From contig CM037778.1 in NCBI GenBank assembly GCA_021229015.1, positions 87,210,477-87,274,476 on the forward strand: a DNA stretch of 64,000 nt, given 5' to 3'. This stretch comes from Solen grandis. Its lineage: Eukaryota > Mollusca > Bivalvia > Adapedonta > Solenidae. Below are positions 44,306 through 58,497 of this stretch, piece by piece (positions within the stretch are counted from its first letter, which is position 1; each line of letters starts with the position of its first letter). A program made the position numbers and the translations under genes. A model generated the notes under the pieces. It did not search any database and was not told where the DNA came from. It saw only the letters and a list, made by a program, of their open reading frames with translations.

Positions 44306-45737
44306 CAATAAATTAAGTTTTGTGATTAAAAAGAAGCTTTGCCAATTTTTCCGCATTAAATCTGTCTTACTAATTTGTTCAACTAGATCTATAATTCATT
44401 TTTTATTTTGCTTAAATTAAGGTTATAACAGATATTTTATTGACTGTCACTCCCACAACAACAGAACATTGGGTTTGACCCACAACTACAACAGAAAAAG
44501 TGTCTATCAATCAAACCCCATCAGAGAGGATTTCATGTTTTTTATGAATATTCACTTAAATAGCTAACAAGATGTACAGACATTCCTTCTAAAATGCAGT
44601 GTGTAATAATTGATCTGCATCACACACAATGAATTAGCAATCAATACTTATTCCAGAGAAAACACCTCCTTCATCATTTTAAACATTACTATGGATTTCA
44701 CACACACATAATTACTAATTTAAAACTAATTTACTGAAAATGAAGAAGACTGATGTTTCCTTGTAAGAATAAATCAAAGACAGGATCTATAAATTCATAA
44801 ATTTCAAATACATGTAAAAAGATAATACCTAGTCAATTCCAATCTCTGTTGACTAAACAGATCAAAGAACCCTAGAGTGTTGTGTTAATCATCTTCTCCC
44901 CTCCATGCCCCACCCCATTTCTGTAGATTTGAAAATAAAAGTTCAGTGGTTGATTAAGACTGAAACAGGTACCCACGGGTCAGGTAGAAAATTGTCGGTA
45001 CCCGGGTATAAAATTATTGACCATTGCCTGATGTCAGCCATTTCTGTTATGATACCTCATGTACATCTCTATATAACAAATATAACAGTCATTAGCTAAT
45101 TCCTAATGATATCTTCTACAAACTATCAAGAAATTATCCTAAAATGCATTCAAGGTAGATTTATTTTGGGTGTACCAAGTCCTAAATCAATGACTCAAAC
45201 ATAACTGGCTTTGTTTTTGTCCTCTGATTATTTTGTATGAATCAGAGCAAAAGGGTGGTTATGGTTTTTTATGCAATGACTTCATCTGCATGGGTACTTG
45301 TGGGTAACTCTATGACGATACCCATGCAAGTTTTAGCTCTACCGATGATGTTTTTATAACAATCAATGATACTGGATGAATTGTCTCATAAGCTATAAAT
45401 AACAAGGCTAAGAAATAATAAGGCAGGTGTCACAATTCCATAACAATTGGTTTCTTCACTGATATGACTTTTCCTTCTACCTTTTCTTAATTTTAAAGAA
45501 CAAGAGACCAAACCAGTTATATTTAAACACTGCTTTTGAAGCCTAGATAAAAGACAGGAAATTTTGTTTATGAGTCAAAAAGAATAATTCAAGATCTACA
45601 AATATAAAATATAGCATATTTTAACTTGGCAATGATCTTTGGTTCAAAAATAGGTGGACAAATTCAACAATCACAAGTGACCCCATCCCACAAAAACACG
45701 ACCTGAATACATAGGTATATTATGTATCATATAATCT

Positions 45738-45743
45738 TTTATT
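45738..45743 (-). terminator. candidate poly(A) signal of the zinc-finger gene
   Basis: TTTATT on the plus strand is AATAAA on the minus strand, only 7 bases after the stop codon. It may be fortuitous; a later signal could be used. Confidence 0.3.
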
Positions 45744-45750
45744 TCACAGA

Positions 45751-48069
45751 TTAAACAGGCATGCCAGCCAATTCTTTGGCCTTCTCATCTGGTTTCAAAT
45801 TTTCTAAGACATACACTAAATGCTCATTAATGATTGCACTCAACTCTTTTGATATATTCATAAGCACTCGGAAATTTTCTCGATCTGCTATAACCCCTGA
45901 GGGTGTTGCCATAACGTCAGATAAAGTCTTGTGTACTTGGGAGATTTTCTGAAACAGTGACATGTCTAGCGGCATTGGAACCACTTTACAAAGTTCTGTG
46001 AAATTTGTCAACCAGTTGTAATATTCCTGACTGGAAAAGTCTGGACTTGAAACATAGTCAACTGTACTCTCTGTCTCGGTGGTTACAGACATAGCTTCTT
46101 TTGACGTTGAAGTCACAGGTAAGTCTTCACTAGCTGCCTCAAAACAGGACACACTTCCATCATTTTCTATAATAGTCTCTGATACTTCAGGGTCACTGGT
46201 GCTGGTCATAATGTCATCGCCTATACTTTCTGGTTCAACAAGATTTGCTGTCACCTGCTCCTCAACGATTGATTCTGTTGCCACGGAAACTTCAGACTCT
46301 TCACTGATGATCTGAACAGTGCTAGCACTGCCATCTTGTGAGAGTTCTTCGTATTGTATCTGGTTGGTTCCCTCTTCTTCTCCTGGTATGTGGGGAACAA
46401 GGATCTGTTTCTGGGTACCGTCTTCTGCAATTTCATACACAATACGGTATCGACATTCAACCTGAAAAGGAGGCAGAATTTTACATATGTTGCTGTTAAT
46501 CATAATATCTTTCAAATATATAGCACATCAACATTATCATGTGAAAGGCTTCTATCATGACGCAACCCTATAATCTAGTTACAGGGCTCTAACCACTCAG
46601 TCTCAAGGACTTATGGGTCATAATCTATCATCAAAATCGGAATTGTTCACAAACAAAAGCACCACATTTGAATGTCTGCAGAAGTTTGACATTATCTTAA
46701 GTCCTTACCATAAGTAACAGTATTGTTATAGCTTCAATGCTATAATGCTCATTAACAGTTTAATATAAATTAGTAGATACAAAATAATCAGGTCTTCTTT
46801 TTGTTCAGATGAGCTGACAGGTTTATAGCCAGTATTAATTATAACTAAGAACTATATCACGTGGCAAGAAGTCATTTAAAAAAGACATCTACATAGCAAA
46901 TCAATACATCAGGCCATCTGCATATTCAAATGAGCACACTCACCTGCCCATCCCCTTTCTCTGCTCCCTCCCAATGTTCTGGAAGGTCAGAAATGGCAAT
47001 ATATGTTTGTCCATTCTCTTCCCCCTGGATTTCTACTCCCTGAAGCTCTACTGGCACTCCAATATCACACTCTATAACACTTGGGTCTACCTCTTTTTCT
47101 AGTTGGCTAATATCAGTCATTTGATCACTTGTTACTGTGACAACTTCCGTCTGCTTTCCAATATTTGGCATACTCATGACCGGAATATTATCAATTTCGG
47201 TAAAGCCATCGGTGACAGTTTTTGTATGCAGATTCTTAATAAGTGAGACAATTCTTTGCTGTGTGACCTGAAATGACCCAGGTTCGTGGTCCCCCATTCG
47301 AAACGTAAATGCTCCACTACTAGGATCTTTGTCAATTTTTATAGCAAATGAATGGGAGTGTTTCCGGTTGAGATGAGACCGAAGCTGTCCAGTTCTTTTA
47401 AAAGTATCATTACATATATGACAAACATAGCGCTTGTTATTTTCATGCTCCTTTTCATGCCTGTTTTTGCTTGAGACGTCACTGAATTTTGCAGAACATT
47501 TACTGCAGGCGTATGGCTTCTCACCTGAAATACAAGAGCAAACTATGAATGAAACATAACTTTTAAGAGATCAATCTTTCAGCCTAGCTATCAAGATGAG
47601 ATAACGGATACATCATACAGTTTTGGCTTCATACTTGACAAAAATGCTTGATTCCAGAGAAGAAACATATATACATCTATGTATATACCAGCATTTCACC
47701 ACCAAGTTCCACAAGAAAAGCCCATAACTAAACCCTTTAAATTTTGACCTTTCCCACCCAAAGCAAATGTTAGGCCATCAATTTGAAACCCGAGAGATGC
47801 CATGGTACAGGGTTAGTGTTCATTTCAGTCCCTGCTGGATGCTAGAATTTTTCAAAATCTTCCCAGGTGCAAACAGCTGGTACAACCCAAGGACTGTCAA
47901 GAGGGACTGGTATAAGTTTAACAAATTTTTCCCACCTGACATAGTAGAAACATGTTTGTAACCTGTATTTCTCAGCCTTTTTTACCTGTGTGTGTAGTGC
48001 GATGACGCTTCACATCTGATTGATGGGCAAATCTCTTGCCGCAGGTGTCACATTTGAATGGCTTCTCAC
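45751..48069 (-). CDS. C2H2 zinc-finger protein, 5' partial
   Basis: Three minus-strand exons join in frame: 48069-47986 (phase 1 at both ends), 47524-46944 and 46461-45751 (TAA), about 457 residues. Three C2H2 fingers are visible at the start: '[19 protein letters not shown]' plus RTTH, '[19 protein letters not shown]' plus EKEH, and '[19 protein letters not shown]' plus LNRKH; the first two introns fall in the TGEKP-type linkers. After them come long acidic, Ser/Thr/Glu-rich segments and a helical C-terminus ('[10 protein letters not shown]'-like region and '[14 protein letters not shown]'). The linker and finger spacing are typical of DNA-binding fingers, so a nuclear transcription regulator is likely; the target is unknown and I do not recognise the orthologue. 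More fingers and the start codon should lie to the right, but no exon is seen at 48070-48359 and a gap begins at 48360. Confidence 0.85.
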
Positions 48070-48359
48070 CTGCACAAAATGAAACAGAATGGGATCTATC
48101 AATTATTTTAGACCTGTCATCAGCTATTCATAGCATCAAAATGAAAATACATGGTATACTCAAAGACTTAAAAAATGCCTCACCTTAGAAAAATTTTGAA
48201 TATTTTATTTTGTGTTATTCGAACAACTTTCAATTATTTACAAATGTAATGAGGCATATTTCAGCAAAAGAAGGTTGCATATTTCCTGTCTTACCTATCA
48301 AGTACGATTATTGAATTTCCCATAAAAAAAGTGATTTGAAATATTTAAGGTTTATAAGT

Positions 48360-48459
48360 NNNNNNNNNNNNNNNNNNNNNNNNNNNNNNNNNNNNNNNNN
48401 NNNNNNNNNNNNNNNNNNNNNNNNNNNNNNNNNNNNNNNNNNNNNNNNNNNNNNNNNNN
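48360..48459. other. scaffold gap of 100 N
   Basis: Exactly 100 N, the conventional placeholder for a gap of unknown length. Sequence character changes abruptly across it, so the adjacency of the zinc-finger gene and the satellite is unverified. Confidence 0.98.
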
Positions 48460-51400
48460 AATGGTATTTAAAAAAAAAAAAGCGCGCACGTGTTTTTTCC
48501 CTTTCCGCAGGGTAACCAGCTTTACCGGATTTTTTGTAATGCCGAGACGTAGTAGATCGGGGCAACGTCGCCAGGCAACGCACGTGACGTCTATTGTCCT
48601 CATTGACGTTTTTGACCTTTTCGTGTCTGGTGGGGGGAGGGGTTTTCCCCACGCAAAGAACGCGCGGGGGGAGACGACGGACATTTTCCCAAAAGACCGG
48701 CCCGCGTACAAAACTTTAGTCACATTTTTTTTTCAATTAAAACGCATGCTTAGAGCTTTTAAAATTTCTTTTGGTTAGAACTGTCTGTTTTTGTGGGGTT
48801 GATATTACACACGGGTCCGTGACTGGTCGGAAAGAGCAAAATGGGACGGACTTTTATTCTGCTTAGAAACGTTCCACGTGAAGCGCGAACCGCCGTGCTA
48901 CGTTAGCGACCCCGTTTAAAAGGTGTTGACTACTTACCTGTCAGAAAATGCATGATCTCGTTAAGCTTACGAAATTTTCCCAAAACATAAACTGTGAATC
49001 ATTTTTTCAGGGGGAACAATTTTTCGTTTTTTTCGTGGATGACTTTATCCACAAATTTTTTATCCCCACGCAAACTTTATTTCATAGATTTTTTAATTTT
49101 CTAGAAATATTTCCCAAAATAAAATTACCAACGAAATTAATTCAATACAGTTCCCACGAAATTTAAGAAATGAAAATAAATAATTTAACGTAAACGGAAG
49201 GAAAAAAAAAGAAAGAATTTATGATATGAGATATCGGTGTGTGTATAAATAATAGCAATTATTTAAAAAATATTATTTAATAATAAATAAAAAAAAAAAA
49301 ATTGTTAGATATATAAATAAATAATTAAAATGGGAGAAATGTTATATTAATTTTGGCTCTTGGGAGTGTCATTAACTAAAATTTATTTATTTATTTATTT
49401 ATTTATTTTTTTATTTTTTTACACGTAAACGCGCCCTTTTACGCGAGGGAAAATGAAGAAGAGTGAAAAAAGAAGTATAAAAGGCACTTTTCATTTATTC
49501 ATGTATGAATGTGCATAGGTGCGCTTTCATACACTTATTTTATTATTCAGTTATTAGTGTATGTTAATCTTATATTTAAAAAAATTTTTAAAAAGATCAC
49601 GTCACGGGAGGCGTGCATATGATAAAATGTTTTAAGGGTTTTTAAAATTTTAAAAAAATGGCGGCCTACACATTTAATGGTGTTTTCTTTTTCCCGCGGG
49701 TTTAACGCGTTATCACGTGATCTTTTGCAATAGCCGTGACGTCGAGATTCGAGGCAACGGCCACGCAACGCACGTGACGTTATTGTCCCCGTTGACGTTT
49801 GGAGACCCGTTCTGAATGCAACGGTCGTTCGGGTGAGGGGGGGAGGGTTTCCACGCGAGAGCGCGCGCGGGGACGAACGGACATATTACCGAAAAACCTG
49901 GCCGCTGTACAAAAAGTTAGTCACATTTTTTTTTTTTAATTAAAAAGCTTTTAGAGCGTTTAAAAATTTGTTTGAGTCTGAATTGATCGCTTGATGAGTT
50001 GATATTACACCGGCGTCCCGGACTGGTGGAAAGAGCGAATGGGTCGGAAGAATTCTCGCTTTGAAACGTTTTCCCGTGAAGCAGCGAACCGCCGTGCTAC
50101 GTTAGCCCAGCCCCTTTATAAGGTTTTTTCATACTTACCTGTACAGGAATTGCATGTTTACGTTAACGCTTTCGAATGTTCCAAAACATAATACTGTAGA
50201 ATCATTTTTAAAATTATGGGGGCTAATTTTGTTGTTTTCGTGGGACTTTATCCCCGAAATTTTTCCCCAGCAAAATTTTTTTCATAGATCTTTATTTTTT
50301 TAGAACTAGTTCACGAAAATATTTCCAACGAAAATTAATTCAATCACAGATTCCCCGAAAATTTAATGCAATGAAAAAAAAAAATTTTAACAGTAAAAAA
50401 CAAAGGGAAAAAGAAAGAAAGAATTATGATATCGAGATATCGAGTGTTGTATAAATAATAGCAATAATATTTAATAATATTATATTAATAAAAAATAAAT
50501 AAATAAAAAATATAGATTTTATAAAAAAATAATTAAAATGGGAGAAATGTTATATTAATTTTTTGCTTTAGGAGCATGTACATATAACTACAATTTATTT
50601 TATTTATTTATTTATACACGTGAACGCGCGCCCTTTTACGCGCCTATGGAAATGAAGAAGAGTGATAAAGAAGTCATAAAAGGCACGTTTCATTTATTCA
50701 TGATATGAATGTGCACTAGTGTGCGCTTTCATACACTTATCATTATTATTCAGTTATTAGTGTTATGTTAATACTTATTTTTTAATAAATATATAAAGAA
50801 TCACGTACAAGGGAGCGGTGCATACCTGATAAAATGTTTTAATGGTATTTAAATTAAAAAAATGCGCGCGCTACACATTTTAATGTGTGTTTTCTTCCTT
50901 CCGCAGGGTAACCAGCGTTATCACGTGATCTTTTGACAATAGCCGTGACGTACGTAGATCGAGGCAAAGTCGCCACGCAACGCACGTGAGTCTATTTTCC
51001 TCAGTTGACGTTGGAGACCGCGTTTGAATGCCCACGTTGTCTCGGGTGGGGCGGAGGGGTTTCCCCCGCGAAGAGCGCGCGCGGAGACGAAGGACATATT
51101 ACCCCAAACGACCTGGCCCCTGTACAAAAAGTTAGTCCCAAAATTTTTTTTTCAATTAAAAGTGCTTAGAGCGTTTAAAATTTGTTCTGAGTTAGAATTG
51201 ATCTGTTTTTGGGGGTTGATATTCTCACGGCCCTCGTGACTGGTCGGAAAGGCGAATGGATCGGACATGATATTCTCGCTTAGAAAACGTTTTCCCCGTG
51301 AAACAGCGAACCCCCGTGTACGTTAGACCGAGCCCCTTTTAAGGGGTTGACTTTTACCTAGTACAGAGGTAGCATGATCTACGTTACGTTACGAAAGTTC

Positions 51401-54400
51401 CAAAACATAATACTGTAGAATCATTAATATTCAGGGGGAAATAATTTTTCGTTGTTTTCGTGGATGCTTTATCCCCGAATATTTACCCCACGCAAACTTT
51501 ATTTTTAGATCTTTATTTTCTAGAACTTTTTTCCCAATATATTTACCCAAAGAAAAAGAATTCAATCACAGATTCACGAAATTTAATGTCAATGAAAATA
51601 AAAAATTTAACAGTAAAAAACCCGGGAAAGGAAAAAAAAAAGAAAGAAATTTTGAATCGAGATATCAGTGTGTGTATAAAAATAAAGCAATAAAATTTAA
51701 TAATATTAATATTAAAAATAAAAAAATAATAAAAATGTGATATTAAAAAAAATAATTAAATGGGAGAAAAGTTTATTAATTTGGTCTTAGGAGCATGTAA
51801 TATAATCAAAATTATTTATTTTTTATTTTTTTTTTATTTTTATTTATTTATTTATTTTAACACGTGAACGCGCGCCCTTTTCGCGCTATGGAAATGAAGA
51901 AGGTGATAAAAGAAGTCATAAAGGCACGTTTATTTATTCATGATATAAGTGCACTAGTGGCTTTCATACATTATCTTATTATTCGTTATTAGTGTTTTTT
52001 AAATACTTATATTTGATAAAATATAAAAAAAGAATCCGTACCAGAGGAGCGCGTGTCCTGATAAAATGTTTTAAAGGGATTTAAATTAAAAAAAAATGCG
52101 CGCGCCACACATTTAAAGTGTGTTTTCTTCCTTCCCCGGGGAACCAGCGTTATCACGTGATCTTTTGGGCAATAGGTGGTACGTAGATCGAGGCAAGTCG
52201 CCACGCAACGCACGTGACGTATTTTTTCCTCAGTTTAGTTGGAGACCGCGTTCTGATTTACACGGTGTCTGGGTAGGGCGGAGAGGGTTTCCACCCCGAA
52301 GAGCGCGCGCGGAGAGAACGGACATATTACCCGAAACGACCCGGCCGCGTACAAAACGTTGTCACATTTTTTTTTTTAATTAAAACAGCATGCTTAGAGC
52401 TTTTAAAAAATTCGTTCTGAGTCTTTTTTGTTGCTTTGATGGTTGTTATTACAAGGGCGTCCGTGACTGGTGGGAAAGGCGAATGGGAGGGGGAAATGAT
52501 ATTCTCGCTTAAAAAAAGTTCCCGTGAAGCGGGAAACCCCCGTGCTATTTAGACCGACCCCGTTTATAAGGTGTTGACTTACTTACCTAGTACGAAAATG
52601 CAGATCTACTTTAAACGCTTACGAATGTTAAAAAACATAATACTGTAGAATCATTAATATTATGGGGAACTAATTTTCGTTGTTTTCGTGAATGACTTTA
52701 TCCACAAATATTATCCCCACGAAAACTTTATTTCATAGATCTTTATTTTTAGACATATTTCCCACGAAATATTTACCAACGAATTAAATTTCAATCACGA
52801 TTCCACGAAAATTAATTAAATGAAAATAAAAATTTTAAACAGTAAACACGGAAGGAAAAAGAAAGAAAAAATATGATTGAGTATCGAGGTGTTATAAAAA
52901 TGCAATAATTTTTTTAATTTTAATATTAATAATAAATAAATAAATAAAAAAAGTGATTATAAAAAAAATAAAAAAAAGGGAGAAATGTTTTTTAAATTTT
53001 TGTGCTTTAGGAGCGTACTTAACTACAATTTATTTATTTATTTTTTTTTTTATTTTTTTTCCCCGTAAACGCGGCCCTTTTTACGCGCATAGGGAAAATG
53101 AAAAAGAGGATAAAAAAGTAAAAAAGGGCCCCACGTTTTTTATTCATGAATAAAATGTGCATGTGTGCGCTTTTTAACACTTACTTATTATTCAGTTATT
53201 AGTGTTTGTTAATACTTTTATTTATAAATATAATAAGAATCACGTACCAGAGGAGCCGTGCATACCTGAAAAATGTTTTAATGGTATTTTAAATTTTTTA
53301 AAAAAGCGCGCGCCCACCATTTAAGTTTGTTTTCTTCCTCCGCAGGGTAACCGCGTTATCCGTGATCTTTTGACAATAGCCGGACGTATAGACGGGCAAC
53401 GTCGCCACGCAACGCCGGACGTTATTTCCCCAGTTGACTTGGAGACCGCGTTTGAATGCACCGGTCGTCTCGGGTGAGGGCGGGGGTTTCCACCCCAAGA
53501 GCGCGCGCGGGAGAACGGACATTTACCGAAAGACCTGGCCGCGTACAAAACGTTAGTCACATTTTTTTTTCAATTAAAACAGCTGCTTAGGGTTTTAAAT
53601 TCGTTTTGGGAGTTGAACGATTGTTTTGATGAGTTGTTTACCAGGGCGTCCGTGACTGGTCGGAAGAGAAAAATGGGATCGGACATGATATTCTGCTTAA
53701 AAAACTTTCCACGTGAAGCAGCAAACCCGCCGTGCTACGTTAGCCGAGCCGTTTAAAGGTTGACTTTTTTCCTTACAGGATGCTGATCTACTTTAAAACG
53801 CTTACGATTTTCCAAAAACATAATACTGTGAATCATTAATTTTTCTGGGGAACTAATTTTTGTTTTTTTTGGGGGATTTTTCCCACAAAAATTTTTACCC
53901 CCACGCAAACTTTATTTATAGACCTTAATTTTCTGAACATATTTCCCCGAATATTTTACCAAGAAATTAATTCAATCACAGTTTCCCACGAAATTTAATG
54001 TCAATGAAAATAAAAAAATTTAACGTAAACACAAAAGGGAAAAAAGAAGAAGAATTATGATATCGGATACGAGTGTGGTAAATAATGCATAATTTTTAAA
54101 TAATAAAATATTAAAAATAAAAAAAATGAATAAAAAAGTGATATATAAATAAAAATTAAAATGGGAGAAAATGTTATATTAAATTTTTTGCTCTTAGGAG
54201 CATGTCTTAACTCAATTTATTTATTTTTTTATTTATTTATTTATTTTTTTATACACGTGAACGCGCGCCCCTTTTTCACGCATATGGAAATGAAGAAAGT
54301 GATAAAAGAAGTCAAAAAGGGGCCCTTTCATTTATTCATGATATGAATGTGCCCAGTGTGCGCTTTCTACATTTTAATTATTATTTTAGTTATTAGTTTT

Positions 54401-57400
54401 ATGTTAAAACTTATATTAATAAATTAATAAAGAATCACGTACACAGAGGAGCGCGTGCATACCCGTAAAAAGTTTTAAGGTATTAAAAAAAAATGCGCGC
54501 GGGCCCCACATTTATGTGGTTTTTTTCCTTCCCCCGGGGGAACCCGCTTATCACGTGATCTTTTGACAATAGCCCTGACGTACGTGTCGAGGCAAAGTCG
54601 CCACGCAACGCACGTGACGTTTTTGTCCCCAGTTGACGTTGGAGACCGGTTTTTTATTGCACACGGTCGCTCGGGTGAGGGCGGAGGGGTTTCCCCGCGA
54701 AGGCGCGCGCGGAGACGAAAGGACATATTACCCCAAAGACCGGCCCCCTGTAGAAAACGTTGTCACATTTTTTTTTTTAATTAAAAAAAGCATGCTTAGA
54801 GCGTTTAAAATTTGTTCTGAGTCTAGAAAATTTATTGTTTTATGAGTAGATATTACAACGGCGCCGTGACTGGTCGGAAAGAGCGAAAAAGGGTCGGGGG
54901 CGATATTCTCGCTTAGAAAAGTTCCCCTGAAGCAGCGAACCGCCCCTGCTCGTTTTCCGAGCCCCCTTTATAAGGGGTTGCTAATTACTAGTAGAGAGAA
55001 TAGCTGTCTACGTTTTGCTTACGAAAGTTCCAAAAACAAATACGTAGAATCAAATTTATGGGGGAAATAATTTTCGTTGTTTCGTGGTGTTTTTCCCCGA
55101 AAATTTTTTCCCACGCAAAAATTTATTTCTGACCTTTTTTTTAGAACATAGTTCCCGAATTATTTACCCCGAAATTAATTTTAATCAATTCCCCGAAAAT
55201 TTTTGTCAATGAAAAAAAAAAATTAACAGTAAAAACGGAAGGAAAAAGAAGAAAGAAATTTTGATACGAGATACGAGTGTTGTATAAAAAAATACAATAA
55301 TATTTAAAAATTTAATTTAAAATAAAATAAAAAAATAAAATGTAGTATATAAAAAAATAATTAAAAAGGGAGAAATGTTATATTAATTTTGGCTCTTAGG
55401 GCTGTACATTAACCAATTTATTTATTTATTTATTTATTTATTTTTTTTTTTATACATTTGAACGCGCCCCCTTTTACGCGCTATGGAAATAAAGAAGGTG
55501 ATAAAAGAAGTCATAAAAGGGTTTATTTTTTCGATATGAATTGCACTAGTGTGCGTTTCAACACTTATCATTTTTATTCGTTTTTAGTGTTTTTTTTAAA
55601 ATTTTTTAAATTTAAAAAAATTAATAAAGATCACGTACACAGGGGCGGTGATACCCGATAAATGTTTTAGGTATTTAAAATTTTAAAAAAAGCGCGCGCC
55701 CAACTTTAATGTTGTTTTCTTCTTCCGAGGGTCCAGCGTTATACGTGTCTTTTGACAAAAGCCGGACGACGAGATCGAGGCAAGTCGCCACGCAAAAGCA
55801 CGTGACGTCTATTGTCCTCAGTTGACGTTGGAGACCCCGTTTTGAATGCACACGGGGTTCGGGGAGGGGGAGGGGTTTCCCCCGCGAAAAGCGCGCGCGG
55901 AGACGAAGGACTATTTTCCCCAAACGACCTGGGCCCCTGTACAAAACGTTAGTCACATTTTTTTTTCAAAATTTAAAAACAGCATGTTAGAGGTTTAAAT
56001 TCGTTTTGAGTCAGAATCGATTGCTTTGATGAGTTGATATTACACACGGCGTCCGTGGGGGGGGTCGGAAAGAGCAAATGGGATGGACATGATATTCTCG
56101 CTTAGAAAATTTCCCCACGTGAAAGCAGCGAACCCCGGTATTTAGACCGAGCCCGTTTATAAGGTGTTTCCCATACTTACCGTACAGGAATGCATATCTA
56201 CTTTAACGCTTACGAATTTCCAAAACATAATACTGTAGAATCATTAATTTTGGGGGGAAAATTTTTCTTGTTTTCGGGGTGATTTTTATCCCCGAAATTT
56301 ATCCCCACGCAAACTTTTTTTAGACTTATATTTTCTAGAACATATTCCCACGAAATTTTCCCAAAAAAAATTTTAATTCAATCACAGTTTCCCACAAAAT
56401 TTTAAATGTAAATGAAAATAAATTTTTAAACAGTAACAGGAAGGAAAAAAAAAAGAAAGTTTTATGATTCGAGATTCGAGTGGTTATAAATATGAAATTT
56501 TTAAATAATTTTAAATATTAAAATAAATAAATAAAAAAAAATGTAGTTAATAAATAAATAATTTAAAAGGGGAGAAATGTTATATTTTTTTTGCTTTGGG
56601 AGCATTACATAAAAAACTAAAAATTTATTTATTATTTATTTTTTATTTATTTTTTTTACACGGAAGGGGCCCCCTTTTAGGGCAATGGAAATGAAGAAGA
56701 GGTAAAGAAGCATAAAAGGCAGTTTCTTTATTCATGATATGAATGTGCATAGTGTGCGCTTTCTACATTATATTATTATTCAGTTTTTAGTGTTATGTTA
56801 ATACTTTTATTTAAAAAAATATAATAAAAAATCCGTACACAGGGGGAGCGCGTGCATCCTGAAAAAATTTTTTATGGTATTTAAATTTAAAAAAATTTGC
56901 GCGCGCCTACACTTTTAAATGGTTTTTTCTTCCTTCGCAGGGTAACCCACGTTTCCGTGTCTTTTGACAATAGCCGTGCGTAGTAGATCGGGCAACGTCG
57001 CCACGAACCCCGTGACGTCTTTTGTCCTCAGTTGAGTTGGAGAGCGTTCTAAATGCACACGGTCTTTCCGGGGAGGGCGGAGAGGTTTCCACGCAAAGAG
57101 CGCGCGGGGACAAACGGACATTTTCCCGAAAAACGGCCGCTGTAAAAACGTTAGCACTTTTTTTTTTTTAAATTAAAAACAGCTGCTTAGGCGTTTAAAA
57201 TTCGTTCTGAGTCTGAATTGATTGTTTTGATGGTGATATTACACACGGCGTCGTGACTGGTCGGAAAGAGCGAAATGGGATGGGGGCTGTATTCTGCTTA
57301 AAAAACGTTCCACGTGAAGCACGAACCCCCGTGCTAGTTGCGAGCCCGTTTTTAAGGTGTTGAAATATTCCCTATAGAAAAATAGCATGTTAGAAAAACG

Positions 57401-58224
57401 TTCGAATTTTCCCAAAAAAATCTGTAGAATCTTAAATATTCATGGGGAATTTTTCGTTTTTTTCGGGGAGACTTTACCCAAAAATTTTTTTATCCCCACG
57501 AAAAACTTTATTTAAGACTTAAATTTTTTCTAAAAACTAGTTCCACGAATATTTTTACCAACAAAATTAATTCAATCACGATTCACGAAATTTAAGTCAA
57601 TGAAAATAAATAATTTTAACAGTAAAACCGGGGGAAGGAAAAAGAAAGAAGAATTATGTATCGAGATATCGGTGTGTGTATAAATAATAGCAATAATATT
57701 TAAAAATATTAATTTTAAAAATAAATAAATAAAAAAAAAATGTGTATATAAAAAAAAATAATTAAAATGGGGAAATGTTATATTAATTTTGTGCTCTTGG
57801 GATGTACAAAAAACTACAATTTATTTATTTTTTTTAATTATTTATTTATTTTTATTTTATACACTTTGAACGCGCCCCCTTTTTTCGCGCATTTGGAAAA
57901 AGAAGAAGGTGAAAAAAGAAGTTAAAAGGCACTTTTCATTTATTTGAATAAATGTGCACTAGTGTGCGCTTTCAACACTTATCTTATTATTCGTTATGCG
58001 AACGCCGTGCTACGTTGGGCCCGGGGCCTTTTAAAGGGTTGACATATTTAAACCTAGTACAGAGAATAGCATAAATCTACGTTAACGCTTACGAATTTTC
58101 CCAAAAACATAATAGTCGGAAAGAGCGAATGGGATCGGACATGATATTCTCGCTTAGAAAACGTTCCACGTGAAGCAGCGAACCGCCGTGCTACGTTAGA
58201 CCGAGCCGTTTATAAGGTGTTGAC

Positions 58225-58255
58225 ATACTTACCTAGTACAGAGAATAGCATGATC
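58225..58255 (+). other. U1 snRNA 5'-end-like segment in satellite unit
   Basis: ATACTTACCT begins the segment and CATGATC ends it at the same distance as in U1 snRNA (bases 1-10 and 25-31). By my ungapped alignment to the remembered U1 sequence 23 of 31 positions agree. The rest of U1 is not present. The same stretch is at 59449-59479 and, damaged, in other units. Complementary reading gives a perfect AG|GTAAGT donor on the minus strand, so a chance or splice-site explanation is open. Confidence 0.3.
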
Positions 58256-58288
58256 TACGTTAACGCTTACGAATGTTCCAAAACATAA

Positions 58289-58497
58289 TACTGTAGAATC
58301 ATTAATATTCATGGGGAACTAATTTTCGTTGTTTTCGTGGATGACTGTATCCACGAATATTTATCCCCACGCAAACTTTATTTCATAGATCTTATATTTT
58401 CTAGAACATAGTTCCACGAATATATTTACCAACGAAATTAATTCAATCACAGATTCCACGAAATTTAATGTCAATGAAAATAAATAATTTAACAGTA
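58289..58497. mobile_element. MITE embedded in satellite unit (clean copy)
   Basis: TACTGTAGAATCATTAATAT on the left and 'AAATAAATAATTTAACAGTA' on the right, with 'TATCCACGAATATTTATCCC' and 'TTCCACGAATATATTTACCA' inside; the same layout as the dispersed copy at 11795-12006. Confidence 0.75.

Noticed and set aside
45761..46560. Plus-strand frames opposite the zinc-finger gene
   Set aside because: They are the antisense shadow of the 46461-45751 coding exon.
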